From Liquidambar formosana (lineage: Eukaryota > Streptophyta > Magnoliopsida > Saxifragales > Altingiaceae), in the NCBI GenBank assembly GCA_039720395.1, contig CM077823.1, positions 7,954,107-8,018,106 of the forward strand: a stretch of DNA of 64,000 bases, in the 5' to 3' direction. Positions 1 to 12,149 of this stretch are shown here, one piece after another. Within the stretch, counting starts at the first letter, position 1, and each line of letters opens with the position of its first letter. The notes under the pieces were generated by a model, which had not been told where the DNA came from, made no database searches, and was given only the letters and a program-made list of their open reading frames with translations. Both the position numbers and the translations under genes were made by a program.

Positions 1-619
1 ATTGGTGAAAATTTTTTGCGTAATATTTTGGAAAATAAAGAAACTAGTCCTGATGAATTTTAGATACTGGAACTTGTTGTTTTTGATAGATAAATTTATT
101 TATTTATTTATTTTTTTCAATAGGAAACTTATTCTGCTACTACTAATACAAGTTAAATTGTCAATACGTTCATCTTTCATGTCCATGAACGAGGATTCTA
201 CTGTGTTTCACAGCATCTGCTAACCTGGCACCTAATCGTTTTCTTGGGGGCTCTGGAAATGATATATGAGTGCATGAATTAGTTATCACTAGGGGATGGA
301 TGTGCTGTTTGTGTGAAATTCATCCCCATATTGTTGAGGGAGAGAAATGTGGGGCAAAGTAGAATACAGAATGTTAGGGTGTGCGTGCATTTTAAGGCCT
401 CTATTATGATGTTTTCGGATTAGCGATATGCTATTTTATAGTGCAAATATTGAATATTGTACAAGAAGTGCATTTACAAGCAGCTTAAAAACAGGAAAAA
501 AAATGCAGTATTATGTCTCCAGCTCAAAGTAGAGGATGGTACCCGCAAGACTAGAAGAAATGTGGGACACACTATCTTAGACAGAGACCTCAGATATGAT
601 TCTGAGTTGTTAATAACCA

Positions 620-900
620 TTTGATTCATCTCCTTTTAGATGACCCCAAAAGCTCTAGCAACTCCTTGAACAAACTGGGCGACACTCGAATAATTTTAAA
701 TAGCCAAAAGCAATTATGTCAAAGAATGAACAACACAAAGGGGCAATCATCAAAAGATGGTATGCCGTCTCCATGTTTAACTTGCACATCACACATTGAT
801 CAGGATTGATCCATCCTTTTGCCACCAGGTGATCGATCTGCTGTCAAAATGCTGTCCATATCCACTCTTCAGTTGAAAAAAGGCCACATGGGTAGTAGGG
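620..900 (-). pseudogene. LINE zf-RVT domain fragment
   Basis: Minus-strand translation gives a C-x2-C-x6-H-like segment (CVMCKLNMETAYHLLM) preceded by a DNLVAKGW-like stretch. This is the pattern of the zf-RVT region near the C-terminus of plant L1-type LINE polyproteins. Stops and frame changes follow. It is a short, non-coding relic inside the presumed YY1 intron. Confidence 0.5.
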
Positions 901-1034
901 ACCAAAGCACTTAAAAGATAAAATTATTGAGAAAGTGACCTTATCCTTCTCCGGGTGAAGCAGGCTAGACCAGTAGTTTGGTTACAACTAGTAACTCTAC
1001 TGGTTATGCCAACTAGAAGTCAAATGAAGGACCT

Positions 1035-1232
1035 CTTACAACTGCCTAATCTTTTTTGATGACGAGGAAACCCTTCGGGCAAACCTCAGGTCCATATGGG
1101 ACCCCACAACCTATATGGACCAAGTAAGTCCAAGGCTCATGAGAACCATGAAACCTTGTGTGGGTAGCCCCAAGGGGTTTAGCAAGAGTCGAACTCATGA
1201 CCAGGCGTAGTCCCTTACAACTGCCTAATCTT
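1035..1232 (-). mobile_element. SINE with 19-bp target-site duplication
   Basis: The 19-bp direct repeat CTTACAACTGCCTAATCTT occurs at 1035-1053 and 1214-1232 and flanks a 160-bp body at 1054-1213. On the minus strand the body has a pol III B-box-like sequence (GAGTTCGACTC) near its 5' end and finishes in TCATCAAAAAAG. That is the structure expected of a SINE inserted by LINE-type target-primed reverse transcription. The A box is not clear, so the 5' end may be truncated. Confidence 0.75.
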
Positions 1233-1513
1233 AAGGCCATGAATATGGCTCCTCATGCTATTTGGTGATGCATTTGGAGGGAGAGAAACGCTAGAACTTT
1301 TAATGGGATTGAGAAGTCTATCATTATTCTTAAGTCTTCTCTTGTTAAGACTTTGTACTTGTGGTTCTCTAGTCACACTAGTACTTGTAATCTTTCTTTT
1401 GTCAATTTTGTCGACTCCTTTAAGCTTTAGAGGGGTGTATGGTTAGTTTGTGTATATGGCTTATGTACTTGGGCTAAGCCTTTTTTATCATTAATACATA
1501 TTTACCTTATCAA
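1233..1513 (+). pseudogene. LINE ORF2 C-terminal remnant
   Basis: Translation across 1240-1440 shows a WRERNARTF-like motif followed by LKSSLVKTLYLW, typical of the last residues of plant L1-type LINE ORF2. An A-rich tail follows at 1511-1520. No reverse transcriptase or endonuclease remains. It is a 5'-truncated relic next to the SINE. Confidence 0.55.
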
Positions 1514-2492
1514 AAAAATAATGCACAAACAAGACAATGTGTTGAACAGGCTACTCAAAAGCACCAGACAAATGCTTCAGTTTACAGTGTTTTCATTTTA
1601 TAGTTAGTTTCTCAGTAAAGGGATCAATTCCAACTGCCTTTTGCACTATCCTGGAATTATACTTAATTGGAATGAAATATCAATGATGGCAAACTTTTAA
1701 ATTAAAAAATTTTATCCCACTGTTTCTCTGCCATAGCTTTTGGTTGAAACCTTCCTCCATAGAATTGAAGAAATTTCTTGTATTATGCCTTCCTATTTTT
1801 TTGAATATTTTCTAACTAAATGTTGCTGTAGATTGCCAAATGATCTGTTGAAAATTATTATTTGACCTTTAGTGCATGACTTCCTGGAAGTCGGCAGTTT
1901 TGTTTCGCCTGAAATTCCTTATCTTCCTTGTCTATGTAATTATGTGATGAACATTAACCATGGTGAACTGGCTGGTGGACATAATTAGTATACCTCGAAG
2001 AGATAAATATCAATTATGTTTTAGTCATGGTTCTTCCCCCTTGATGCTTGCGAGATTTTGGAAAAGAACAGATCTGCAGTGCAGTATTTTGGCAAGAGAT
2101 CAAAGCCAAGAATTTTGGAGGTTAGAGTAGCTAGGATGCTATGTTTTCTATTAAGTACATCAGTACCTTGTTGTGCCGTTGTGCCAGCCTTGTGATGAAC
2201 AAATCAACCATTATGTACACTTTTAGAGCTGTAGATAAGAAACCCATTTCAAACCAACCTGTAGGTGTAGCTAGGTCAGTCTGGTTAGGGAGCCTAACCT
2301 AAGTTGCATCACCTAATAATGTTTTTTAGTGTAATTTTGCTACGACAATGTTCATTCTGATATTATTTTATTTGACTGCTTAGTCTCATGCTTCTTCACT
2401 TTGGCATTTTTTTCCTTTTTATTTCCTTCTAGTTTCTCCTTTATGTCAGGCTTATTAAGCAGCATTGAAAGAATCATGTGTTTATGTTGCAG

Positions 2493-4790
2493 AAATTTTT
2501 GGATAGTTCAAAGCTGAAACGACACTTTCTTATTCATACAGGAGAGAGAGATTTTGTATGTCCTCATGAAGGTTGTGGTAAGGTGATCAATTTATCCATT
2601 CGAAGAATTTTTTATTTTATTGCAACATGTTCTGTTTTTTTTTTCTTTTTTTTTCTTGGCTTCTAGTGTGGACTTTGATTGTTATCATCAGTTACTTTTT
2701 TAGCCACAAATATGCTTATTTGATTCTTGTGGCCCTGAATTATTTGTAATGTTATTTTTAAACTAAAACTTTGTCCCTCTTTCATATTACGGCTTCTACA
2801 TCAATCTTGGCCCTATTAAAAAGTTTGTAAAACATTCCCAATATATCAAGGATTTTATTAGTATTCTTAAATTTCATAATTCCAGTATGATACTTAGCCA
2901 AGTTTCTTCTAATTTTTCTTGGTCAGACCTTCATGGATAATTTATGAATATGTTATCATTTTGTACCTGGTATTGTCAGTTCAACTCGTGTTTATTATGT
3001 GGTGATTTTTGTTTCAGTAATTTCATTTATATGTGTGCAAGTATGTCTGCTGTAATACTTAAAATATGAAATATGCAGGCATTCTCTCTGGATTTCAACC
3101 TAAGATCACACATGAAAACACATTCACAAGAGAATTATCATATTTGTCCATATCCCGAATGTGGAAAGAGATATGCTCATGAGTATAAGCTGAAGAACCA
3201 CATGGCATCTCACCATGAAAAGGTTGGTTCTATTCACTCGCCATCCTTGTTTTGTACCATATTCATAATTGTGCTTCTTAATTTTTGAACAAAGTTTTTT
3301 GTTATTAGCATAGATTTTTGCCATATGGTGCGTATTTTTTAATTAAAGGGCATTCACACCTTGGTCTTTGAACTAAAATGTCCATCATCCATGGTTGGTC
3401 CCGTTAAGCGGAGTCTTGGAAGGGGTGATATAGTCCTCCTAACCTTTTTTATTTAGTACAAAGTGGCCACTCTCAAGATTTGAACCTGTGCCTTGTGCTT
3501 TGTAGCCAGGGACTTTTTACCATTGCACTAGACAATGACCCCTACCTTAGTCCTTAAAATAACTATTAAAGTTTCCATTGTAGCTACTGGCATGTAGTTC
3601 CAAAGTGGCTCTTTTATTTTGCCAAACAACTTGGATGAAATTAATCATACCTGAATGGATATCATGCATTGTGGTTTCCCCAAAGATGCACCAGATCTTT
3701 GGAAAGGAAGGGTTGTATGGATGTTTTAACATTGCTAAATTATTCCTGTTATTAATCAGATTTAAATCACAAATTCATTTTTCGTCATGGAGCTGTATGA
3801 CATTAAAATGGAAACATTTGCCAAATATTGGTCTCATCACCCCATAAGTGAACAAAACGTAATAGTGCCACTAGAAATGTGAAAACAATCCTCTACATAA
3901 TGCAGATTAGACTCATTTTTAATGTTTAGTATGCTCATTGGGAGAGTGACAGAGATCAAATTAGATTTTTAATTTTAATTTTAATTTTTTAAATTTTTTT
4001 TTAAAAAAACCTCTGTAAAACACAGTGGAGTAACCCAATTTGTGCAAGACATCCATTTGCCCATCAACTGCATAGGAACATCTAAAGTTATGGACCAAGC
4101 CATCTAGGTTTTACTGTTGACACATATGTTTATTAGATGATGTCAGTTTGTTCTCATATATATTCGTATACGATTATTGTTATTATTATTATCATTATCA
4201 TTATTTTTAACCATAAAAGAATGGATCTGATTTTAATCTCACCAAAAATTTCTCAGACCGTGATGGATGTGACGAAATATACCCCACCTTCAGAGAAGCC
4301 AACCAAAATTTCAAAGCCTTCTGCAGGGGTTTATGGTTCTGCATCATCTGATCGTCCTTACTCCTGCCCTTATGATGGTTGTGAAAAGGCCTACATCCAT
4401 GAATACAAACTAAAACTCCATCTTAGGAGGGAGCATCCTGGGCATCTCTCTGATGAGAATGCTGAGAATGCCCTGCCTAATAATGATAATGAGATGGACG
4501 AAGCAAGCGACCAAGAGGCTTATGGTGGAAAACGTGGGAATGGCAAAAGTCAGAAACAGAGCAAGCCCAAGCCTAACTTGAAGTTGCCTCCTTCAAAAAT
4601 CACACAGCGCAAAGGCTCAAGTGCATCTCCCGCGAACTTGAATATAATGAAAAAACAATGGCTCGTCAAAGAAGAAATGTACGAGGAAGAAGATAGTGAA
4701 GAAACAGAAGAGGACCGTGACAATGTTGAGGGATGGAGGTACACAGATAACAATGAGGATGATGATGAAGAGACGGAGTATGAGGACTAA
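2493..4790 (+). CDS. YY1: Plant YY1-type C2H2 zinc-finger transcription factor, 3' exons
   Basis: Three exons are visible, all joined in phase 0: 2493-2582 (30 codons), 3079-3222 (48 codons) and 4257-4790 (177 codons plus TAA). Acceptors end in GCAG or TCAG; donors are AAG/GTGATC and AAG/GTTGGT. Together they encode the end of one C2H2 finger (SSKLKRHFLIH) and three full fingers: CPHEGCGK to HMKTH, CPYPECGK to HMASHH, and CPYDGCEK to HLRREH. A lysine-rich linker and a very acidic tail ending in EETEYED follow. The order and the acidic C-terminus match the plant homologue of animal YY1 (Arabidopsis YY1), a nuclear DNA-binding regulator known to act with Mediator in ABA responses. The N-terminal exons are outside the window. 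The last exon's acceptor at 4255-4256 is inferred by homology. No frameshift was seen in the visible part, so the gene looks functional. Confidence 0.9.
3360..3546 (-). mobile_element. tRNA-derived SINE in a YY1 intron
   Basis: The minus strand has a tRNA-like A box (CTAGTGCAATGG, around 3517-3532) and a B box (AGGTTCAAATCTTG, around 3475-3490) with normal SINE spacing. A non-tRNA body extends to about 3385. Insertion is in the 3223-4256 intron, antisense to the gene. The exact ends and TSD could not be fixed. Confidence 0.65.
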
Positions 4791-4937
4791 GCCTGATTTT
4801 GGTACTCTGTATGCAGTCCCTCCACTTTTTCTGTCACATATGCCCTTCTCCCTCCCCCCTTTTTTGTTATTATTCTTCAGTTTAGCTCATCATACCCATT
4901 TTCTATTTGACGATTATATTACAATGGTGGAAAATTT

Positions 4938-4943
4938 AATAAA
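4938..4943 (+). terminator. Polyadenylation signal AATAAA of the YY1-type gene
   Basis: AATAAA lies about 150 bases after the stop codon in a T-rich 3' region, a normal place for a plant near-upstream polyadenylation element. Confidence 0.5.
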
Positions 4944-5071
4944 GTTCATGTTGTTTTTGAATCAGATGGTAGGTCAAAGTAGTGCAGTGTTCATGTTTTT
5001 ATGGTTTAGAATTCATGATAAGTTTTCATTTCTTTAGACAAGCAAAGGAATGCACAATTTTTATTTTGGTT

Positions 5072-5073
5072 AA

Positions 5074-5116
<43 letters not shown>

Positions 5117-5126
5117 TACACACACA
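5072..5126. repeat. Compound (CT)n(CA)n microsatellite
   Basis: About ten CT units run directly into about sixteen CA units with one interruption. It lies downstream of the YY1-type gene. Confidence 0.9.
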
Positions 5127-5129
5127 AAT

Positions 5130-7510
5130 TTAGCTTTTATTTGTCTACAGGTGATCTTTGAAAATTTGGATGTGGGAATAGAGTGGTTGTACTTATGGGT
5201 GAGCTCTCTCTTCTATTTACATGTTGACATACCAATAATTTTGAATTATTTTGGAAATTTTGATAGACTCCCTAGTACTCTAGTAGAACTATCCAAATGT
5301 CAAATAGATGCGAATAACTGAATTCAATTGATTGAATATCTTGAGAGAACATGCCAAGTACTGCCTGTGGCCATTATTGGCCATTCTTTCTCTGTGCGGA
5401 GAGCATGCCGTTAATCCGATTCAATTGTGTCAAAAAAAATTTCTCAGAAAAAAGAAAAGAAAAAATTGTCAAATTTCTTACCACAGATGGGAATCGAGTT
5501 ATGGTGGCCAAATGCAGCCGCTTGATTCGCCTCCGGTGTATGGCAAGTGGGCTTGAGGGTTATGCATGTCAATTACTACACTATATCTGTATATAACACA
5601 ACGACGTAGAAGTAAGTCCTTAAGCAGAAAGGTCATTTTTTGGCGGTACTTAAATTGCGTCAAAGCAGTTCAATAACCAAGTGCTCCGTCGTAGCAAAAG
5701 AAGGTGATATCATACTGACCAAGTGCTCTGTTGTAGCCTTGTTTTATACTTCCTACAGTGATATCGTACTGACCAAGTCCCATCAAACTCCTGTTTTACA
5801 TAGCCAAAAAAATAGAAAGAAAGAAAGAAAGGAATGTCCTATCGACTCAAGAGTTTGAAATTTGAATCGATGAACCCAAATGGGCTTTTTAGGTGTTCAT
5901 TTTCAGGCAACCCCGAACCCCAAAACCCACAAAAAATGGAGGTAATTTGAAGGATCAACTACGGTTGACTTGGGGACCACATACTAGAACTTCTGTCGCG
6001 TACTCAACCTAATCTCTCCTGTGAATTTACTTTCTTGGTTGTGCATTTATTTTCTTGGCTAATTATCTCCAAAATGTTTTAGTGAATATTAAGACATGAG
6101 AACCAAGGAGTGGGTTACGCCTCAAGAAGCGAAAGGAATTAGATTTGGCTTTTCATTTCTTATGATTAGTTACCATCCAAGTCTATCCTAAACGCAATTG
6201 ATACGAAGGAACTTAAGTTTCACCTTTAGAAAACCTTACTAATATAAAGGGAATGCGCTCAAGCATGCGAAGAAAGCTTGGCCGATAGCTTCACTTGGGT
6301 TCTAGGAGATTTAATGCCAAAAGTTTATATACCCTGTTGCGTTGTCTAAATTCAAATTTCAAAATTCAACTTTATGGGATGCTACCTTGCTCCATCATTT
6401 GGGATGCAAAATTGGAAAACATAATCTAAGATAAGTAGCATTTTTCAAAATAAAGAAAAAAAACGAATTCTACCTCATGGGAACTTTGGGATGTAATGTT
6501 ATCTCATCAAAGTCAATCCTTTTGACTTACATGGTTTTCGTAAGAACGATGCTACAGGTCTCGAATTCAGGAATTTCAAAGAGACACAATAGGTGGGACC
6601 CACTATGGGACCCAACCACTATGGGGTCAACCCTTGTGTCTGTTTGGGAGTCCTGAAATCGGGACGCCCAACATTTTTCTTTTCGTAAACGCAATGCAGC
6701 TATGCAAGGTCCAACACCCAATGCTTATATTTTTTAAATTTTATTTTATTAACACTTAGGAGTATCCCAAGTTTTATTTGCGCCAAAATTTCAGCCCAAA
6801 TTTTTCTCTTAACGGTCTGTGTAAAGGTATCCCAAGCCTTTCTCTTGTTGAGATTTTAACCCGAACTATTTCCCTAACAGTCAATGTGAAATGCTCCATA
6901 CCTTCTAAAGAGCACACCTAATGCCTGACCGCTCAACCAACTCCGCAGGGGCAACACTTCACATTCTTTAGGGTAGAAACAACATGTAGTTGTGCCATCT
7001 ATTATACAAAAGAAGATTATTTTTTTTATTTTTTTATTGTTTTTTTCTCTCTCTTTTTTTTAACAATCAATACAATTTACGTATATCCCTAAACCCTAAT
7101 ATCAATAAATGAATATCAATACTTGTTCATAAGTTAAAACCTGAGATTGCTCACTCAACAAGTAAAGAAAATTTCACTAAGGCTATTATGCTATAAGCCC
7201 ATCTATTATAGAAGTTGAATACTGGTTTTATGGCACTAGCTACTACAGTGTTGACATGATTATCTCTCATATTTTTTACATGGGGAAATTATTTGGAACA
7301 GAGCTAGAGATTTATGGAGGAAAAGGAATTTGAAGGATCTGATGGATAAAATAGATGTCCCAAAATGGCAAGATCCAGCCCAAGGGGTCGGAATTTTGAC
7401 GGACTTGGGATCCAGTAGAAGGGACATAAGTAGAATAATAAAAGACGTATTACAAGAGAACTCTTTCCTTCAAGACTTTCCTTGCCCTTTCCCTCGCACA
7501 GGCTCCCTCA
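5130..7510. other. Intergenic sequence, nothing recognised
   Basis: Short open frames here have no recognisable domain, start context or splice structure. Two degenerate copies of a CTGACCAAGTGCTC-like motif occur around 5677-5790. I see no gene or well-defined element. Confidence 0.5.
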
Positions 7511-7520
7511 CTCTGCAAAA

Positions 7521-7522
7521 CC

Positions 7523-7565
<43 letters not shown>
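7521..7565. repeat. (CT)n microsatellite, left half
   Basis: About 22 CT units directly abut the hAT-like element. A second CT tract (8581-8607) follows the element, so one microsatellite was probably split by the insertion. Confidence 0.85.
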
Positions 7566-7566
<1 letters not shown>

Positions 7567-7568
<2 letters not shown>

Positions 7569-8439
7569 GGGCCGGTTCTGAGATTTATGGGGCCCTAGGC
7601 GAATTCTTAAAATGGGGCCTCTAGTGGCACCCGAAGACTTGTTTTTCATCCCCCATTTATTTTACACTTTAAGGTTTTATGAAAATTATAAAAGATTTTT
7701 ATAAAAATCGGACGCGCTATCCATTAAAAAACATTACTTTGAACAACTTTGTAGAATAAAGTTTTTCCAAAATCTATTGTTTAAGTGAAATTTTTGGCCA
7801 TTTACAGTAGTTGTTATATAAATGGTTATAAAGTCCATTTAAAAGATAAATTTTTAAAAAACTTTATTCTACAAAATTGTTCAAAATGATGTTTTCTAGT
7901 AGATTATGTGATCAGTTTTTATGAAAACCTTTTATATTTTTCATAAAACCTTAAAATGTAAAGTAATTGGGAGATGAAAACCAAGTCTTGGGGTGCCAAT
8001 AGAGCCCCATTCTTAAAATGAGATCCTCATACTCAATTTTTTTTTCCTAATACAAACATAGAGTTTGTTTGCACATCTCACCGATTTTAATTTCTTAAGA
8101 TTTTAGAAAAATATAAAAGGTTTTAAGAAAATTAACTACGCTATCTACTAGAAGACATCATTTTGAACAACTTTACAGAAGAAAGTTTTTACAAAATTTT
8201 TCGTTTAAGTTGACTTTTTGGCCTAAAATTAACAAAGACGGTAAATTATCAAAAAAATCCACTTAAACGATAAATTTTGAAAAAACTTTCATCTCCAAAG
8301 TTGTTCAAAATGATGTTTTCTAGTGGATTACGTAACAAATTTTCATAAAAACTTTTTATATTTTTGGTAAAATATTGATAAATAAAAATTAGTGGGATGT
8401 GCAAATAAAATTAAGGGGTTGCAATAACCATTCTTCTTA

Positions 8440-8479
<40 letters not shown>

Positions 8480-8576
8480 ACTACAAGGGTTAGTCTCAAA
8501 ATGGGGCCCTCATCTTTTAGCCAAAATGTGGGGCCTAGGCGGCCGCCTTGCCCGCCTTGCCCCAAAACCGGCCCTG
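7567..8576. mobile_element. Non-autonomous hAT-like foldback element
   Basis: The ends are inverted: CAGGGCCGGTTCTG at 7567 and AAAACCGGCCCTG ending at 8576. Subterminal GGGGCC(C)TAGGCG blocks are also inverted. This resembles short non-autonomous hAT-like elements with CAGGGCCGG termini. Inside, one block (ATTATAAAAG, GAACAACTTTGTAGAATAAAG, TTTAAGTGAAATTTTTGGCC) appears about four times in alternating orientation near 7680-7800, 7840-7950, 8090-8225 and 8255-8360. The element therefore folds as a double hairpin. An A-run of about 36 lies at 8441-8476. There is no transposase. It sits inside a CT microsatellite with CT tracts on both sides, so the 8-bp TSD cannot be read with certainty. Confidence 0.7.
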
Positions 8577-8607
<31 letters not shown>

Positions 8608-8730
8608 ACATTAGGTTTCGTGATTTCTCTACATATATATATATATATATATCTATATATATCTATATATATAAAATTTGAACTCAGATTCCTATTTGTA
8701 ACCCCCCCCCCCCCCCGCCAAAAAAAAAAA
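8577..8730. repeat. CT, TA, C and A simple-sequence cluster
   Basis: A (CT)n tract at 8581-8607 is followed by (TA)n at 8632-8672, a run of about 15 C at 8702-8716 and an A run to 8730. These low-complexity tracts create spurious open frames on both strands. Confidence 0.85.
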
Positions 8731-9150
8731 GATTTATCACGCATAAATAAACCCTAAATCATTTACTTTAAGGTACAGATTAACTATGATTTATTTATTG
8801 ATATAAATATAAATTCGGATGATATATCTATCTACACTGATCTATACATACATATATAAGCGTGAAATCGGATTATATGTATTTTTTATCATTGGAAAAA
8901 ACTATAAAGTAAAGATTATATATACATAATACCTCATTGCGATCCTTACCATGACTAATCCTGGTTTCTTTGCATCAATTATTTTCGTAATATCATTCCA
9001 TGCAAATCCACTATCATGTTTCAAAACTTTAATTTCATACTAAATAATCATTTTTAGAGTCTTCAGTAGATCATGTGCATGCTCCTTATTTAATTTCGTA
9101 CTAAAATGCATATTCATTGCATCGGTGGCTGCGATATGCTAAGAAATCCC
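8731..9150. other. AT-rich spacer
   Basis: No gene, element end or structured repeat was recognised here. Confidence 0.4.
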
Positions 9151-9320
9151 TATAGGGGTTTTTTGTTTTTTTTTTTGGTTTGACGGTTAAGGTGTCCGGG
9201 TCAACTTACGCGCACCTCGACTAAATCTCTCTCCGGACGATCTTAAGGGCATATTCACCCACATCGGCCTAGTACATTCCGGAATTAATTCTTAGAGTGT
9301 TTCCCAGAGGGATTGAACAT
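9150..9320 (-). mobile_element. SINE remnant with A tail
   Basis: On the minus strand a B-box-like TGTTCAATCCCTC near 9315 is followed by a body ending AGTCGAGGTGCGCGTAAG, then CCCGGACACC, TTAACC and an A-rich tail (T-rich on plus at 9158-9178). The AGTCGAGGTGCGCG..CCCGGACACC tail is characteristic of Au-like plant SINEs. No clear TSD was found. Confidence 0.6.
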
Positions 9321-9985
9321 ATAAAAAGAAAGATATATATGTATGTAGTGCTATAAAGAAATAAAATCAGCTACACTAATAAATATATATCCAAAACATA
9401 AAAATAATTCAATTAGAGGTTACTTAATCGAGTTTATCGTTATTGCGCATAGCACATGACTTATCCAAGATCACTACTGTGAACAATTAAAACACGTAAA
9501 TATCACTAATTCAAAGTGTTATAGCAAATAGTGAGCAGTTAATAAAGAATACAAAATCGAAATCCCACATATTAATAATTAACATCGCAAAGTTTTATTG
9601 TCATAGTATTAAAAAGATGATTGAATGTTTAAAAATGTACAAATGATTTGTTATATATATATATATATATATAATCAATACTGCACATCTAATGTGCTAA
9701 AATCACTCATTATTATCCTAGTTTACCCTCTTCAACTATGTTCACACTTGACATCTCTTATGTACGCTTGACGTTCTCATTCGTTAAATCCCGATTAACG
9801 TTTGTCATAAGTCATTTATTTGGATCAACGCCCATCGAAAAATTATGTAAAATGCAACATGCCCAAAATTTTTTCTATGTACGTGTATCACATGGATACT
9901 AGGATTTAGAATTGCTAACCAAAATGGGAAATATATCGCACTTAAACATGCCAAATGCTATTTTAATTGCATTACACAAAGACAT
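9321..9985. other. AT-rich spacer
   Basis: An (AT)n tract lies at about 9652-9673. No coding or element structure was recognised. Confidence 0.4.
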
Positions 9986-10854
9986 ACACGACGCTGCCAA
10001 TTTGCAAGAATGGTGTGGTTCGGGAGCCATTTACAAGTGGACAGCGCCTCAATAGATGCTCAATCCTTTTTGCAATATATTGAGAGCTTAAGGAAAAAGT
10101 GGGAAGCTAATGTGTCTGCTGAGCTACTGCTCCGTCAAGCAGTCTTTATCTTATGGCGCATTTGGAAGGCAAGGAATGATAAGTGCTTCAAGGGGATAGG
10201 ATGGGAGCCAAATGAAGTCTTTGGGAAAGCTGCCAATGATGAAGGAGAATATAAACAAGCTTGTACTAAGACGGAATCGACAAGAGAGGAATCTGCGATG
10301 GACAATATGCCTTGCAAAAGTGGAAACCCCCACTTGGACTATTGTATAAGCTCAATATTGATGGTTTGTGGATTAAGACTGATAAGATAGGAGGCATGGG
10401 TATTGTGATCAGAGACAAGAGGGGCTTGTTTATTGCGGGAATGGTGAAAAAAGTCCCTTTTATGAGGAGTGCTCAGCTGGTTGAAGCCTCAGCACTAAGG
10501 GAAGGACTCCAATTTGCGATTGATATGGGAATTAAGGGTTGAGTGGTGGAAAGTGATGCAAAGGGACTCATTGATTGCCTGAAGAGGAGAAGGGATATGG
10601 TATAAGAAATTGGAATCCTATGTGAGGACATTCGGCTACTAGGCCAAATTGCCCAAGTGACTGAATACACTTACGTACCTAGAATTGGTAATAGAGTGGC
10701 GGATACGGTAGCAAAATTTGCTCTTGGAGTGGATGATTTTGAGGTTTGGCTTGAACATTCCCCTTCTTGGCTATCCCCTCTTCTTGAGGAGGATTTGCCT
10801 TTGATCTTGTAACCAGATTTTTTTATACCTTAAATGAAGTATTTCTATCATTTG

Positions 10855-10884
<30 letters not shown>
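9986..10884 (+). pseudogene. 5'-truncated LINE, ORF2 C-terminus with RNase H-like domain
   Basis: The first frame (10010-10390) encodes a linker with FILWRIWKARNDKCFKG, the usual motif between zf-RVT and RNase H in plant L1-type LINEs. The second frame from about 10315 encodes an RNase H-like fold (KLNIDGLW..GGMGIVIRDKRGL, VEASALREGL, VESDAKGLIDCL, VPRIGNRVADTVAK). It is broken by a frameshift near 10310 and stops near 10542 and 10604. The A-run at 10856-10884 is the retroposon tail. Reverse transcriptase and endonuclease are absent. Confidence 0.8.
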
Positions 10885-10888
<4 letters not shown>

Positions 10889-11596
10889 CATCACCTTTTT
10901 ATGTTTTTTTTAGTAGTTGAAGATAAAAAGGTTTATTCTATTTTCATTTTCCATCCCATTCCTATAGAGATCAACTACCTAACTATAGCGAGTGCCAAAG
11001 ATGAACATTGACTTGTTTAATTCAGCCTATGAAAACCCCAGAATCAATACAAAACTCTTTACATGAGGAAGATAATAGAGAAATCTTCAAAAATATTATT
11101 AATAATCCACCAAAATAATTTTTTTTAATACATTAAATATGTATGAGAAAAGACTCCATATCTCTCCAAAACAAGAATTTCTTAAAGTATGATTATAAAT
11201 TGTAATAATTACCAAATTTATAAAATTTTCAAGTTAATTTGAACTCCTAGTATTTAACCAAAATATTGAAATAAACCTTTAACCAACTCAAAATTTTTGA
11301 AAATTATGAAATGCTCTAAGATAGAAGAATTGGAGACATTGAAATTAACTAAAAAAAGGTGAAAACAAAAACATTGAAAAAAGGCAATGTATAATCCAGC
11401 CTGGAGTTGTCTAGAGATAAGGTATATAGATTATGCATCACAAACTCATCTTGAACCAAAATTTATGTGCACTCTAATTTTTTTTTTGTGTAGAATTAGG
11501 GTTTGTTATTGTCCATAAAAACATATCCTTTAGGAGCTCTGCGACCACTTGTTCTGCATCACTTTATTATCATGCTCCAATATTTGCATTTACTTG

Positions 11597-11644
<48 letters not shown>

Positions 11645-12115
11645 ACACACACAATAATATATACCAATCTTTACATGGCTTGAAGTTTTGCAATTCATGC
11701 ATGTATCACATTGACCTTCACTACCATAATATAATGATTTTGAAAAGCTTGCCCTTGGCTCATTCATCACTCGGTTTGTCATCTATTTTGATGGCAAACA
11801 TTTTTAGCATGCCTCTTTTTCATGATAATGTGTTTTTGTTTTTGGTTTTTTGTTTTTTTGATCAGCCAAGAACATATTTTATTAAAATAAGGGGGACTTT
11901 TAGATTAGTCAGGCTATGGGAAAATAATTATAGTTGGCAGTCATTGTTAGTTAAGTTAGTAGTAATTTATTAGGAAGTTAGTAGAAAATAGCGCTCGACT
12001 GTAATTATTTTCCTAGAGCCCGACCATTGATAGATTACACCCGAATATGCAAAAACAACCAAAAGCACCACTACAACCCTATTATAGGAAATCACAGAAC
12101 AACCCACCTCCAATC

Positions 12116-12149
<34 letters not shown>

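Larger units (their letters stand above)
1..2492 (+). other. Intron or upstream part of the YY1-type gene, no exon recognised
   Basis: No zinc-finger exon is visible here, although plant YY1 proteins have further fingers N-terminal to those encoded from 2493. I therefore infer that this stretch is intronic and that the 5' exons lie outside the window. It ends in a good acceptor (TTATGTTGCAG at 2482-2492). Inside are a LINE zinc-knuckle remnant (620-900), a SINE (1054-1213) and a LINE C-terminal remnant (1233-1513). The rest is AT-rich sequence without recognisable content. Confidence 0.55.

Noticed and set aside
8399..8757. Open frames over the CT, TA and poly-A tracts
   Set aside because: They consist of simple-sequence repeats and exist in several frames and on both strands.
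11503..11973. 156-codon open frame on plus
   Set aside because: It spans a CT microsatellite, has no recognisable domain, and the overlapping minus frame is equally open.
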